A DNA stretch of 64,000 nt from Brienomyrus brachyistius (taxonomy: Eukaryota; Chordata; Actinopteri; Osteoglossiformes; Mormyridae): contig NC_064554.1 of NCBI RefSeq assembly GCF_023856365.1, positions 10,097,001 through 10,161,000 of the forward strand. The letters run 5' to 3'. The first letter of the stretch is position 1, and each line of letters opens with the position of its first letter. The translations under genes and the position numbers were made by a program. The notes under the pieces are model-generated. The model was not told where the DNA came from. It saw only the letters and a program-made list of their open reading frames with translations, and ran no database searches. Below, one piece after another: positions 34,085 to 45,603 of this stretch.

Positions 34085-34352
34085 CAGCTGCTCATCCAGT
34101 GCAGGGTTCTGCTAAGCAGGGGTTGCCAGTTAACCTCACACACTCACATAACCCACGTACATGTTTTTGTGGTGAGAGGAAACATAACATGGCAGCTCCA
34201 CACAGACAAGGAGATGAAAGCTGGAAGCCTGGAGCTGTGCAGGTACCCCTGCACCCTGACAGACTGGAATCCCTTCCAGGGTGGGCTCCCGGCCCTGTGC
34301 TGCCTGGGGTGGGCTGCAGCCCCCCCCCCGTAACCCTGACCAGGATAAGCAG
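34085..34352 (+). mobile_element. Diverged SINE, body and 3' domain
   Basis: The 3' domain is clear at about 34,255-34,352 ('ctgacagactggaatccctt', 'ccagggtgggctcccggccc', 'accctgaccaggataagcag', 'atgga'). Upstream, 'acatgtttttgtggtgagag' and 'gcagctccacacagacaagg' match the body in the opposite orientation, so two SINE pieces may be joined head to head. The C run at 34,321-34,329 is a later expansion. Confidence 0.5.
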
Positions 34353-35680
34353 ATGGAAGATTTTTGTTCAAATATCACATACCTGAGAACAGGAATTCCA
34401 TTCCTCCTACAAGACAATGAAACGTGCACGTATGTCATGAGCCCAGGTTGTCAGACATTAAAATCCTGTATCAGATACAACATGCCTCATTCATCCTGCC
34501 ACTTGTGATGTTCCCTTTAACTCCAATTCAAGCAGCCATGTGTGTGTAAACAGGGACATTTGTCACACACGCTGCCACGATTGTATTCTTTAGGTTCAGA
34601 TTGCAGGCGAGCGTTCAATTTTCCATCTCCCTGTTCCCTCTGGTGCCTGTCCTCAACTGTCGATATTAATTCAATTACATCATGCTGATTTCTAAATAAC
34701 ACCAACGTAAATGCCATTTGTCAGCGGCATCTTTATTCTCCTCTGGGGATGCGGCCGGACTGAAATGACGTGTGAAATTGATGAGTCTGTGACCAATGCG
34801 GTGGAATGGTCTACATGACCGGAAGACGGCAAAGACAGGCGGTCATGCAGGGGCGAACGCTTCACGGCAATCGATGTTCCTCTCACGCCTCTAACGTCTT
34901 GTTCCCAACTCCCAATCTCACACACAGATAAAATCTAAAAAATAAAAAAATAAAAATGTAGAAGGATCTTTTTCTTTAGTGATCATTTACTATTTACCAT
35001 GGAGTGCTGCATAAATAAATGTGATATGATTACAATTTGCTGCTCCATTGCTTTTCTGGAAAGCCCTTATCATTGCCCTGTCTGAGGACATTGTGTTTAA
35101 CGGTAAGTACTCATGGCAGTGTTTATTGTTTAAGGCTAAGTACCAGTTCCAGGACTTTCTCTGCTGTACTTCTGCAGTGGGACACTTAACCTGACTTTCT
35201 GCAGTAAAATACCAGCACAAACTATAAAGTTTGTGAGGCACTTTTGTATTGAAGCTTCACCTAAGCAAGTGCGTGTAACGTAAAGAGGAATAAAATATAA
35301 GAAAAAAGAGGAATAAAATATAAATTAACCACAAACCAAACAAGTAAAAATATATGTTTTTTGTATTGTTGCATTTTGTTATATTTTTGCCACAAAAAAA
35401 ATACATATAAATTAAATAAAATATGGTGATGGGCTCACCTATTTCCTAGTTAATATATGTGTTTCGTCCTTACGATGTCCTCCAGTATTTTGCACTTGGT
35501 TTTAACTCATCAAATCAAGATAATTAAACTTTATTTAGACTAATGACTAATCTACATACATCTACAATAAAGACTGAGGCCACATTTTGTGTGATCGATT
35601 GTGGAAACTTTGTTATGCCACCCAGAAAACTGCCAGATTACGACAGAATTATTCATTTGTTGTTGCTGTGATGATATTAT
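34353..35680. other. Unique non-coding interval, candidate conserved element
   Basis: The 34,555-34,760 part is repeat-free with balanced composition and words such as 'tattaattcaattaca', plausible for a conserved enhancer. The rest is AT-rich with no feature. Confidence 0.3.
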
Positions 35681-35681
35681 T

Positions 35682-35769
35682 ATTATCTATTAACAATTTA
35701 TTAATAATAATATAATTTATTACTATTATTTTTATTATTATCAACAATAATAATAGTCGTTATTATTAT
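35682..35769. repeat. AT-only (ATT/TAA)n simple repeat
   Basis: Alternating ATT and TAA triplets on both sides of a short 'atctattaac' spacer. The solo LTR at 35,770 inserted in this repeat, with its ATTAT duplication taken from it. Confidence 0.9.
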
Positions 35770-36046
35770 TGTCACGATCTTGGTAAGCGAGCGCGGCGAT
35801 CGTGCGGAAGGAGCAGGCAAGCAAGCGGGATACGGGGAAAACGGGGGTTTATTCTCAGGAACAGGACGGGAAACAGGCATTGACTCTCACAAACATCAAT
35901 GACGGACAAGGGAAACCGGGGAGACCAGGACTTAAATACACAGGACTAATCAAAGTAACTAGACAAAGCTGGAGACGATCAGGGAAATACACGTGGGTAA
36001 TCAGGGGGCGTGGCACACACGAGGAGCGGACGAGCCGGGTATGACA
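35770..36046 (-). mobile_element. Solo LTR (family A), 277 bp, TSD ATTAT
   Basis: It starts TGTCACGATC and ends TATGACA, so the termini are inverted TGTCA..TGACA. Flanks are ATTAT at 35,765-35,769 and 36,047-36,051. On the minus strand TATTTAAG (complement of 35,931-35,938) precedes AATAAA (complement of 35,848-35,853). It is closely similar to the LTRs at 9.7 and 47.3 kb across its length. Because the insertion site is itself an ATT repeat, the duplication is less informative here than at the other two sites. Confidence 0.9.
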
Positions 36047-37755
36047 ATTATTTTGTTGTTGTTAGTTATATTTTAAAATAATAACAGTTAAAGGTAGGGT
36101 GCGTGTTTGGGTTGGGGAAAGTGTATTCATACAATTCACCTTTGTCAAAATGAGTAATAATAAATCTATATATCGCTGAATTCTCACTGAACAGCTATTA
36201 TACTCCTGCAATAATAAAGGGTTTAAACAGTCCAGATCTAGGGCACCCCTTCAAGTACAGAAAATAGTTCAACCTACTACCTTAGTAAAAAATCAGTAAA
36301 ACCCCCAAGCACTGTCAGAATGCTGACCTGTATCTTCCTTGTGAGGTCTGGTAATTTCCCATCCAGTACACAACCACTGAACTGATAATGAACTTTTCAA
36401 AGTGATCTCACAGTAGCTTCCTAGTCACCTGGAATTTGAAGATGAATATCTATCCATAGGAGAGTGAAACGCTTCGCAATTATACCATGAAGTGAGAAGC
36501 ATTTAGCAGAGGAAATATCAATAAAAATTATATTAAATGGCTTACAGGAGCAAATGAAACAATGTGCATTTAGTGGATTAATAATAAAATGGAAACTGAC
36601 TGAATGAGAAGATTTATGGTAGTAAGTGAATGCGTTTTTTTTCCAGGCTTGGGGGGGGGGGGATAGTTGGGAGGTGCTGTACTGTTACAAGCTCCCGAGC
36701 TTGCAATACCAGAAACTACTAACCTTTGAGGGTCGCCCCCCAGTCATGTGATTATTCACCTAAGACGTTTTTTCCCAGTCTGGTCCTCAGGGACCCACAG
36801 ACTGTCCAGAGTTTTGCTACCGGGAGCTGGAAGGGAGCTAAAATGTGGACCCCAAGGAACAGGTTGGGAAAACCTGGTCTAAGATAATGGGCCCATGTCC
36901 AACCAATAGGGTAGAACAGTAACCACACAGCTGCAATGCAATGATGCGGAAACCTCAATATATAGCTGAAGTAAAGCGTGGTAGTATAATCATATACTCA
37001 ATTTAATCCAAAACTGCAAATGCTAAATCTCCATAGCAACTGTAGGCATGGTCTGAACGTTAAAAATAATGCCAGTTTTAATTCTGTTATCTAATTTGCT
37101 AACTTGCACATCTTTTTTTATTTTATGTCCTAAATGGTTTAACTTTTGCTGTTTACTCTTTATAGCTCAGTTTTCATAGCTACTATTATTAAGCAGCTGG
37201 TACTCTGAGTAGAGTAGATCCCCTGTGGATGGTGCCAGTTAGCTAGTGGCGCACTGCAAAATGAGCAGAGAACTTGAATGTATTAAAAATGTAAGAATCA
37301 ATTGATTGTTCAACTGTGAGGAGATATAGTTCTGGTTTCTCACTGCTATGTGACTAGACGCCAGTAGTGCTGTTAAAGTCCCATGACGGAGCAAGCAGGG
37401 CTTGGGTTGAGTGCTTGGTTCTCGCATGTACTGTATGGTGGCAGGAACCTTTGGGAACCAAAAGGGAATTGTGTAGGTTCTGAGTGGAGATATGTGACAA
37501 GCAGTGGTATAGCGATATACTATTCATCTGGAGCAATAGATAATAGTTAACAGAAAATTGAAAACAGCAGAAAACTAAAAGAAAATCACCAAGGTCTCCC
37601 TGTAATATCTTGATAATAGCTCGTTCTGATAGCCTGTGCTTCCTGTAGACAGTTCACCATGGTATTAACTGTACCTCCTGCCAACTGGCAACATTTTAAG
37701 ATATTTTCTCTTTACTGCCTGTCTACATTGTGGAATTAAAATAACTTAAAACTGC
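36047..37755. other. Non-coding interval
   Basis: AT-rich, with a G run at about 36,651-36,661. 'ccagtctggtcctcagggac' near 36,775 resembles a common dispersed fish word. No coding feature. Confidence 0.35.
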
Positions 37756-37760
37756 ACTTG

Positions 37761-38636
37761 CACTCAGTGGCCAGTTTGTTAGGAAGAGTGAATGACACGG
37801 CCGCACTTGAACACCTACAGCATGCAGATGGGGTCAAGAGGTTCAATTACTGTCTGGCTAAGAATCACAGTGGCCACGATGTGATTAGGAGAGTGGTGCC
37901 ATCGCCAGTATGAGCATCACAGGAATGGCGACCTCCTTGGGATTTTCATGCGCCGCACAGAGTATAGAGTCTATAGAGGATGAACAAAAACACATCCAGT
38001 CAGAGGCATTTCTCTGGCTGAAAGCACCTTGTTAATTAGTGAGGTCGGCGGAGGATGGCCAGACTTGTTACAGCTAACAGGGAGGTCACAAGTGCAAAAA
38101 TAAAAGCTCAGTACAACAGTCTTTTGCAGAATGGCTGCTCTGAAGAAAAAGCTCCTTTTCTTCAACAGCAGTTCAGGAGGCAAAAGTGGACCCGAGTCGG
38201 TGCTAGCTACGTGTGGCCAGAGAGTCTATACAATATCGGTTCCTATTTTGATTCAATCGTCCAAAATGAGATAAAATTATATATTTTTTTGTCCTTGAGC
38301 TGTCTTTGCCCAAAGGGTGCTTTGTATGCATTTCTGAAGCATCAGGGTGTCCTGCTTGCGAGGGTCACCTCTGCTAGAGAAGCTGATGCAGGAAGTTCCT
38401 GCTGTGCTTCTACGGAAGGTTTATTTTCTGCATCTCATCAGTCCTGTCAAATTCTAAAAAAGACAAGGATGACTGGTGAAGGGTCTGTCGGAAATTGGAA
38501 ACAATGGTCAAAGTGTGATTACCAAGGAAGCGCAAACTAATGTCTATATGAAGGCTAAACATGGTAAAAAGGGATGACATTGCCCCATTTACACCTATCT
38601 GACACCAAACTCAATAAACAGGTGTCCGCTTGCTCA
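37761..38636 (+). mobile_element. Tc1/mariner-like transposon relic
   Basis: The left terminus CACTCAGTGGCCAGTTTGTT and the degraded right terminus (complement of about 38,611-38,636, with 'ggacacctgtttattgagt') match, from memory, the 'ctcagtggccactttattag' family common in fish. Inside, MARLVTANREVTSAKIKAQY (from 38,055) looks like the N-terminal helix-turn-helix part of a Tc1-type transposase. From about 38,140 the open frame (to 38,540) runs on into sequence I do not recognise, with no DDE motif, so an unrelated insertion or divergence replaced the catalytic part. Confidence 0.6.
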
Positions 38637-38739
38637 TATAATGAAGACTACAGCTCATGAAAAACCGAACGTGACGAAACATATTTCTAACAACAAATAG
38701 AAATATGTATGAACAGGAGCTCATAGTCTTTTTTGGAGA

Positions 38740-40095
38740 AATGTGCGATTCTTCATCCATTTCAGTCAGGTTTTCGTTAAAAGCATTCTACTGAGACAGC
38801 TCTTCTTAAAGTTTTTAAATGATATTTTAATGGCTGCAGATAATGGTGACTGTTCAGTGTTTTGCTACTTCTTGACCTTCCTGCGGCATTTGACACATTT
38901 GATCAAAAAAATTAATAGGGTACAGAATTTGGTTTGGATCTCTTGTTCTGCATGAAATTGGTTTTCGTCTTGCTTATCAGACAGGTGTTTTCCTGTCTGG
39001 GAGGGGGGAGGCTTTTCTGATACGGCAGCACTGAATATCAAGTACCTCAGGGATCTATCCTTAGCCCCCTCCTTTTTTCCCTATACATACTTCCTTTGGC
39101 TGACATTATTAGGTCTCTTAAATGCATTTATCAAATCTATGCAGATGATATTCTGCTATATATCTCTTTTAAACCACACTAGCTTGATAAGCTCTCTATA
39201 TTAATTGATTGTTTTATGCAGATTAAAAATTGGTTCTCTAATAATTACTTGTTCATGTTCATCATCAGAAGACTGAGATTATGATTGTATCACACCCCAG
39301 TGTGCGGGAGGCTGTCAGTCGGGTGATTGTGCCTCTTCGAAAGCTCAGCCTAGTGTAAGTAACCTTGCAATGGTTTTAGATCAGTCTTTATCTTTTTAAG
39401 CTCATATTAAATCACTTACACAATCTTGTTTCTTTCATTTAAGACAAATCTCCAGGCTCTGTGCATTCGTGTCTAGAGCTGATCTTGAAATTATGCTTGT
39501 TCATGCTTTCAACTAATCTTGTCTGGACTACTGTAATGCTTTGCTTTGGGACTGAATTGGTCTCCTCTTACCCGTCTCCAAACAGTTCAAAATGTGGCAG
39601 CTAGACTTCTAGCACGTTCTAGTACAAGGTCGCACATAACACCTATATTGTCATCTTTGCACTGGCTTCCTCTTGATTTTAGGGTAAGGTTTAAGATCCT
39701 GGTAATTACCTATAGGGCCCTGAATTATCAAGCCCCAAAATACGTAACGGATTTCCTTAGCATGAGTGGTTTAATAATCGTTAAGGGCACTGCTAGTGCT
39801 CAGATCTCATTGGAAAGGGCTGTAAGGCTGCTAGCAGTTCCATGCACCAAGTTGGACTCGCGCGACCGTGCCTTCCAGTCTGCTGTCCGAGGTTAGTCTG
39901 CTTCCTCCTTCGGTATGTGCAACTGATTAAGATTCTTTTAAAAGTTTTATTTAAACAAGCTTTTGGTTAGATTTCTTTTTTTTTTATTACATATTTTGTT
40001 GGTTGTGTACTGTAAGGTTGGTTGCTTTGGACATGTACAGCGCTTTGTGACTTTTGTCTGTGAAAAGTGCTTTATATATAAAGTTTTACGTACTT
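38740..40095 (+). mobile_element. L2/Maui-like non-LTR retrotransposon, 3' 1.35 kb
   Basis: Relics follow RT order: KVFLKFLNDILMAADNGDCS-like text (about 38,800), a degraded 'dfsaafdt' site, QVPQGSILSPLLFSLYI-like at about 39,040-39,090, YADDILLYI at about 39,140 (the catalytic YADD box), then the C-terminal block LDYCNALLWD, a frame at 39,546-39,896 with HWLPLDFRVRFKILVITYRA and APKYVTDFL. The 3' UTR ends 'gtacagcgctttgtgacttt' and 'gtgaaaagtgctttatat', the family's characteristic end. Frameshifts and stops make it inactive. Truncated at 5' before the RT fingers. Confidence 0.88.
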
Positions 40096-40260
40096 ATCTG
40101 AAAGAATGACTAGAGGCTTGAGTTGAAGTGTTTCGACAATTGATGCCCAAACAGTTTTCCCAAACTAAATTAAATCATTACAGTAAAACTCCTCATTTCT
40201 GTTTCAAATATGGCATTTATTGTTTTATTTATTATTATTTTTTTTTATAGCATTGCAAAA

Positions 40261-40607
40261 GGGGTGGCATGGTGGTGCAGTGGTTAGCACTGTCGCCTCA
40301 CACCTCTGGGACCCGGGTTCGAGTCTCCGCCTGGGTCACATGTGTGTGGAGTTTGCATGTTCTCCCCATGTCGTCGTGGGGTTTCCTCCGGGTACTCCGG
40401 TTTCCCCCCACAGTCCAAAAACATGCTGAGGCTAATTGGACTTGCTATATTGCCCGTATATGTGAGTTAATGGTGTGTGAGTGTGCCCTGTGATGGGCTG
40501 GCCCCCCGTCCTGGGTTGTTCCCTGCCTTGTGCCCATTGCTTCCGGGATAGGCTCCGGACCCCCCACTACCCAGTAGGATAAGCGGTTTGGAAAATGGAT
40601 GGATGGA
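40261..40607 (+). mobile_element. Full-length SINE with 12-bp TSD
   Basis: The tRNA-like head has A box TGGTGCAGTGG (40,273-40,283) and B box GGTTCGAGTCT (40,316-40,326), spaced as in a tRNA gene. Body and 3' domain are intact, ending 'aagcggtttggaaaatgg' and ATGGATGGA. Flanks are agCattgcaaaa (40,249-40,260) and agTattgcaaaa (40,608-40,619), 11 of 12 identical. Length is 347 bp. This copy defines the family for the other SINE calls. Transcription by RNA polymerase III and use of a partner LINE's enzyme is the usual mechanism. Confidence 0.95.
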
Positions 40608-40619
40608 AGTATTGCAAAA

Positions 40620-41233
40620 AAGAATTGAGAAAAATCGCAGAATGTATAATATTGATAAAGTGGATGAAAGCTCCATCATGAACAGAGTGTCTTAAAGTAC
40701 AACTTTATGGATTTTCTGGTTGAGAACAATGGGCTTGATGCAAGCAATTTTATTCCCTGCAGGCTGGTTCTCTCTAGTTTTTTCTTTTAAATGGAACAAG
40801 ATCAAAAATTGACGTCCTATTGTCCATTCATCGCAATACTCAGCTTGTTATAAATACTATAAATTATTCTGGTCTGCGTACCCTTCTATTGTCTTGTTCA
40901 TTTCAGCACTAAGGTTTTACTCTTTAAACTGTATTTTAACTGTATATTTTAACATTATTAAATGTTGAATGGGTTGAGGGACAGCCAGGGATGCATGGTA
41001 TCTTCAAGGTATGCATACTGAACCACAACTGTGCCCAAACCTACTGTAGCTGTTACACTACAATATGCATTAATGCAAGTTTTAAAGGCTACATAAGTCT
41101 GATTATTACGTTACTGAAGAAAGAAAAAAACACCTATTCATACTAACATATTTAGTGTTATTAAACGATCTGTGTGTATATATTACAATGTAAATATGCA
41201 TGGATTTTCTCTGGTCAGCAATTTCAATGAAGT
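40620..41233. other. Non-coding interval
   Basis: AT-rich unique sequence, no feature recognised. Confidence 0.45.
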
Positions 41234-41245
41234 TGCATTGAATAT

Positions 41246-41368
41246 CCATCCATCCATCCATTTTCCAAACCGCTTATCCTACTGGGTCGCGGGGGGTCCG
41301 GAGCCTATCCCGGAAGCTATGGGCACGAGGCAGGGAACAACCCAGGATGGGGGGCCAGCCCATCGCAG
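41246..41368 (-). mobile_element. 5'-truncated SINE 3' domain with 12-bp TSD
   Basis: Minus-strand copy of the SINE 3' domain, from 'ctgcgatgggctggcccccc' to the GGATGGATGGATGGA tail. It is flanked by perfect copies of 'tgcattgaatat' at 41,234-41,245 and 41,369-41,380. It begins within about four bases of the truncation point of the copy at 10,831. Close identity to the full-length SINE implies recent insertion. Confidence 0.93.
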
Positions 41369-41380
41369 TGCATTGAATAT

Positions 41381-42235
41381 TTACAATTTAAATTTATACT
41401 GTATTTTACTTCCATTTTGGGTGATCATAGTCCTTTTGTACACATTTGCATTACTTCCTGGAACTTTTTAATGCAAAGTATTAACATTGCCAGGAAAAAT
41501 CGCATTTTTTAATTATTTTTGAGGTTATGCATATTTAAATGTGTGAGTACATCCCATATTCAGTGTGCATTAAATGCTTTTACGGAATGGTTTACATTTT
41601 CATGCTCATTTGCAATGTACGATAAACCTTTTATATACAATATATATAACATTATATTTATATACTTTCTTTTCCTGCAAAAGTTAGCCAATGTGAGATT
41701 TTCCTCAGCAGGCATGTAGCACAGATGCAGGGAATGTGTGAACTGAACGGAGAACATGACCTTCTTTTTGGGGTGAAGGATCTTACAACAAAAAGGGGAG
41801 AAACACGGAGTAAACAATGGGGATCCAAGTTGGGGACCCAGGGCTGACTTTGAGGCTCGGGGGCAGGTAAGAAGATCCAGGTTAGCAGGACACCAGTGCT
41901 GAATATAGGGTCCCTGATGGTGAGCAGGTATACAGGTACTTTATAATACGCAGGAGTGATGGCAGGCAAAGGGGCTCAGCACCAGACTCTGCTCTGTCCT
42001 TTAAGATCCACACCCTAAATGTACCTTACAGTTCCAAACCATAGGCCACATTGTAATTGCCATGCACTTATTCCGAGCACACCTGCGCAAATAATGAAAA
42101 TATCAGGAAACTCTCAATTGAGAGCTAATGACTCTTAACCATGTTAGTTTTCTCCAATGATAATTTTAATATTTAGATGAAATTGTGCAGTTAATCTTAT
42201 ATTATATTCAATAATGTAGATTATTCTTTTAAACA
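41381..42235. other. Non-coding interval with a GC-richer patch
   Basis: At 41,690-42,010 composition rises in GC and the minus strand is open (41,658-41,969) without domains. 'gtattataaagtacctgtat' in complement near 41,940 resembles a TATA context, so an LTR is conceivable, but no ends or duplication were found. Confidence 0.25.
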
Positions 42236-42492
42236 AAGTGACACTGGAGATGGTGAAGATGGCGGTTCTGTGGAGGAAGCTGACCTGAGGTATACTTAAT
42301 GGACTCCCTTTAAGTGGGATTTGCAGATGGTCGTCTTTGTGCGGGAGAGTGCGAGTCCCTTGTGAATTCCAGCAGCCTTGCTAGCCAGATTAGCAGTCCA
42401 GTAGCGAGAGCAGACCTCAGTGGGCTTTGTCTAGACTGCTGGTCTTTTCCTGTCCCCTCGTCACCTGCCAAGCCGCGAGGAGCTGACAGCAG

Positions 42493-42690
42493 CTGTCACG
42501 GCGAATGTCATGTGAGGGCAGCCGGGCTCACAATCACCAAGATATCAAGTGTACGGACCTGTGTCAGTGTGGAGCAGACCTCAAACAGACCAGCAAGGCG
42601 GCCTGCTCAGCACCCTGCCAGCAATCAGTCCCAATGTCTGAAGACATCTGTGAGAAGCCTGAGATCAAGGCAGGGAAAGGCGATGGGCAG
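42493..42690 (+). CDS. Putative cysteine-rich exon, unidentified
   Basis: A 198-bp segment is bounded by 'gctgacagcag' (acceptor-like) and a good donor 'gtaagc', is open in phase 0 throughout, and has an in-frame TGA just upstream. The peptide includes DIKCTDLCQCGADLKQ and SAPCQQSVPMSEDICEKP with six cysteines over about 40 residues. I recognise no family. There is no neighbouring exon that I can join to it. It could equally be the interior of an unknown retroelement or a chance frame in a GC-rich patch. Confidence 0.2.
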
Positions 42691-42980
42691 GTAAGCTAAC
42701 TGGACGTCGGGATTTCTCACAAATGTGGAGCGATGGGTGTGTCTACACGCATATTCTCAGCTGTAATAAACAGATGTTACATCAGATATTTTGCTTAGGT
42801 GATCGAAAATACAATTAAAATGATCAGAGGACAGAAAATCATCTTACACTGCAATTGATGCAGGAAAAAAATGTAAACGACAATATTACTCAAAGCAACA
42901 ACTAATGACCGTCAAAGGATGCCTCCATTGACTGTCGCTCGATGGAAAGTGACTAGATCTTCTTGTTCTTCTGCGTCATA

Positions 42981-43169
42981 ATCGAGGAAGCTTGCTGTTC
43001 AGCAGTGGTTGTCAATTCACTGCCAATCTCACACTTTTTTTTCCCTCTCAAACAAACTCATTCCACTCTCTGCTGGGACCAATCCTGCCATCTCGCCGAA
43101 TCTTTAAACTGCGAAGTGGTGTCACCCTTCATGACAAACATTGTCTTCCATTTGACATAAACATTCCTA
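42981..43169 (-). repeat. Unclassified interspersed repeat, copy 1
   Basis: Its reverse complement closely matches 47,868-48,031: both contain 'aggaatgtttatgtcaaatg', 'ggaagacaatgtt', 'cagtttaaagattc' and 'aatgagtttgtttga' in order and at similar spacing, ending near 'aagcttcctcga'. The family is unknown to me. It has no coding motif. Confidence 0.8.
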
Positions 43170-43685
43170 GAGGGCATCTCTGTGTTAAACCTACACAGTA
43201 TCGTATGACAAAAAGTTGCTGTGTCACTTTATGACAAATTAATGGTATCGCTTAAAGGGACAGGTGTGCGTCCGGGGAGAAACACACAGGACCAGTGGCT
43301 AGTGTCACACACGCCCTTCAAATCATCACTGATATTATTTTGCTTGTGACTTTTTATCCAAAGTGGCTCCCAGTTTATCTTCATTTCTATAGCTGGACGT
43401 GGCCCTAGGACCTTTTATGCTCAGTATTTTGATAATGATTAAAGCAGTACAGTCTCAGTCTCTCAAGGCACTTAGACCAGGAGATTACAAATCAGAATAC
43501 TCTGGGTAACAGTGTTGTAACGCCGCACATATTAACTATGAAAGACTTGGTGTGTGTCTTGTGGTTTGGACTTGGCTGAAGGCAACACAAGCAGAAATAC
43601 GAAGGTATGCACCTGGGAAAGTGCACCTAGGAAGAGACAAACGGTGACATTAGAGTGAGCGCACTGTACAGTAACTACGATGGTT
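43170..43685. other. Non-coding interval
   Basis: Unique sequence. 'tttttatccaaagtggctcc' at about 43,352 is a scrap of the 'tttatccaaagcgac' repeat. Confidence 0.4.
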
Positions 43686-43689
43686 CTGG

Positions 43690-44465
43690 GTTCTCATATG
43701 TTAGGCCAGATATCTTGGTGTCATTTTTTACTCTAATTTCAAGTTGAATTAGCAAATAAATGCTGTTAAGAATAGTTTTTTTCCCCTGCTCAGCATAATT
43801 AAATAAAAAATAAGCCATACCTTTCTTATCAGGACAGGGAAACTTGTGCATGCTTTAATTTCATCTCGTTTAGATTACTGTACTGTAATTCTCTGCACAT
43901 TTGGGTATTTGAGTCGGTCATGCTTAGCCCATCTACAGTTGTTCCAAAATGCTGCTGGACAGTTTTTAGCCATATAACTCCAGTTCTGGTTTAACCTCAG
44001 CCGGCTACCATCTTGGTTCAGGACTAAGTTTAAGATTTTATTGCTCGTTTTTTAAAGCCCCACGTGGGTTTGGTCCTCCTGATATCGTCGGTTTGCTATG
44101 TCCATATACTGCATCAAGATTGGTCAGCTCCTCTTACTGTAGCTGCTGCTTTTGTCCACTCCAAGGTCCCGGCTGAAAGGAGGGGGCGACGGTGCATTCG
44201 CAGTATTAGCACCAAAGCTTAGAAGTAGCTTACCACTGCACTTTACTGTAGACGTTCTTCACTTTTAGTCTTTAAATCTACACTTAAATGCTAATGAAAA
44301 CGGGTGAGTTTTGAGGAGAGCAAAATGTACTACAGAGCAGACTTTGCATCTGTGTTTTATCTTGGTCTTAAGCCTGGATATTGTGCTGTGATTTTATGAT
44401 CTATGTAAAGCACGTTGGTCAGCAAGGACTGATGAAGTGCTATATGGGTAAAGCTGACTTGACCT
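43690..44465 (+). mobile_element. Non-LTR retrotransposon 3' end relic
   Basis: Post-RT C-terminal remnants appear in order: a degraded YLGVIF block at about 43,708, KLVHALISSRLDYCT-like at 43,845-43,890, LAHLQLFQNAAGQ (about 43,930), RTKFKILLLVFKAP-like (about 44,020-44,065), then the 3' UTR 'tatgtaaagcacgttggtca' and 'gaagtgctatatgggtaaag'. Palm and upstream parts are absent and frames are broken. The 3' end differs from the 38.7 kb copy, so this is another family of the same broad clade. Confidence 0.75.
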
Positions 44466-44477
44466 CATGCTATTTTG

Positions 44478-44640
44478 CTGACCGTTTATCCAAAGCGCCG
44501 TAGTTGTACTTGGGACGGCTATATATTAGCATGGAGCAACACTTCAGAAGGCTACATTAGCAAAGTACCTATTGACATTTAAACCAGCTACCTGAAGATT
44601 ACAGATAGATGTTTTCTTGCAGGGCTAATCAGCAACATCG
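44478..44640 (+). repeat. Interspersed repeat ('gtttatccaaagcgccgtag' type)
   Basis: 'accgtttatccaaagcgccg' followed by 'tagttgtac' matches the start of the short fish repeat also seen at 28.5 kb. The downstream part is diverged. Confidence 0.45.
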
Positions 44641-45600
44641 ACCATGCTACGTGCTGTCCTATATGCTTCTATTAAATGAATTATGAATTAGAATTTCGGG
44701 CATTTTCTTCGTTTCTTGTGTGCTTCACTAAACTTTTATTAACCTGTAATTACATTAAGGTATCAACTCCGATTATTTCTTTTTCATCTATTTGCACTTC
44801 TTCCAAATGACATTAATTGTATTGTGTTTTTTTAACCTTTTCATCTCTAATACCTTAAAATGTATCCATCCATACATCCATCCATCCACCAGTTTCAACT
44901 AGCATTTCCTAGTGAGGGTCAGCATGACAGTATATGCTGAGCAGGCCAGGCCAGAACCCTCTTTCCAGGCTACTCCAGGGCTGTAGGCCTCACACCCTGT
45001 AATCTGGGACTCCATCAATTCTGCACCACTTCTCACCCCAGGCCGGGAAGCGTCAGCCCGCGCTGATGAGACTGCTCTCAGGCCATCGGACCCCCGCACA
45101 AGTGATCGCACTTCAGTCCCCCGCTGGACAAGAGAGAGCCCACAGTCAGACCCTGCGGACCCTCTGAGCACAAGCCAATCCTGTCCCCTGCCCTCCCTTC
45201 CTGCTCCATTGCCCCCCGTTCCAGGTCACAAAAAGTTTACAGCAAATGCCTGAATATGAGAGACATCACCCAAGGGTAATGCAAGCGAGCCCCCCCCCCA
45301 CCACCACCACCACCACCAGTGAAATTAACACTGGCTGACAGTCTGAGGAGCTGATTGCCCAGCAGTCCATCAATATACTGAGAAAGACAACATAATTGGC
45401 ATCCTGCAATAAAACCAATACTTATAGTAGTAAAAAACGGCCACAACATCTGGCTAGAAACTGGTTCGTTAGCATTTTCAAAGGAAAACAACTGCATCCT
45501 TTGACATTTCAGGAGGATTCCAGAAGGCAGATGGGGGGACATTTTCCAGCCAGGACTCACACATCAAAGGTATGACTAGCATGCTCACCATGCATAGCCT
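44641..45600. other. Non-coding interval with simple repeats
   Basis: (CCAT)n lies at about 44,865-44,887 and C(n)(CCA)n at about 45,290-45,318. The GC-rich 44,890-45,230 part has a 90-codon minus-strand frame with no domain and may be an old SINE remnant attached to the CCAT tract. Confidence 0.35.
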
Positions 45601-45603
45601 TAA

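Noticed and set aside
40273..40326. tRNA gene
   Set aside because: The A and B boxes belong to the SINE head. The segment lacks a foldable acceptor stem and continues into the SINE body.
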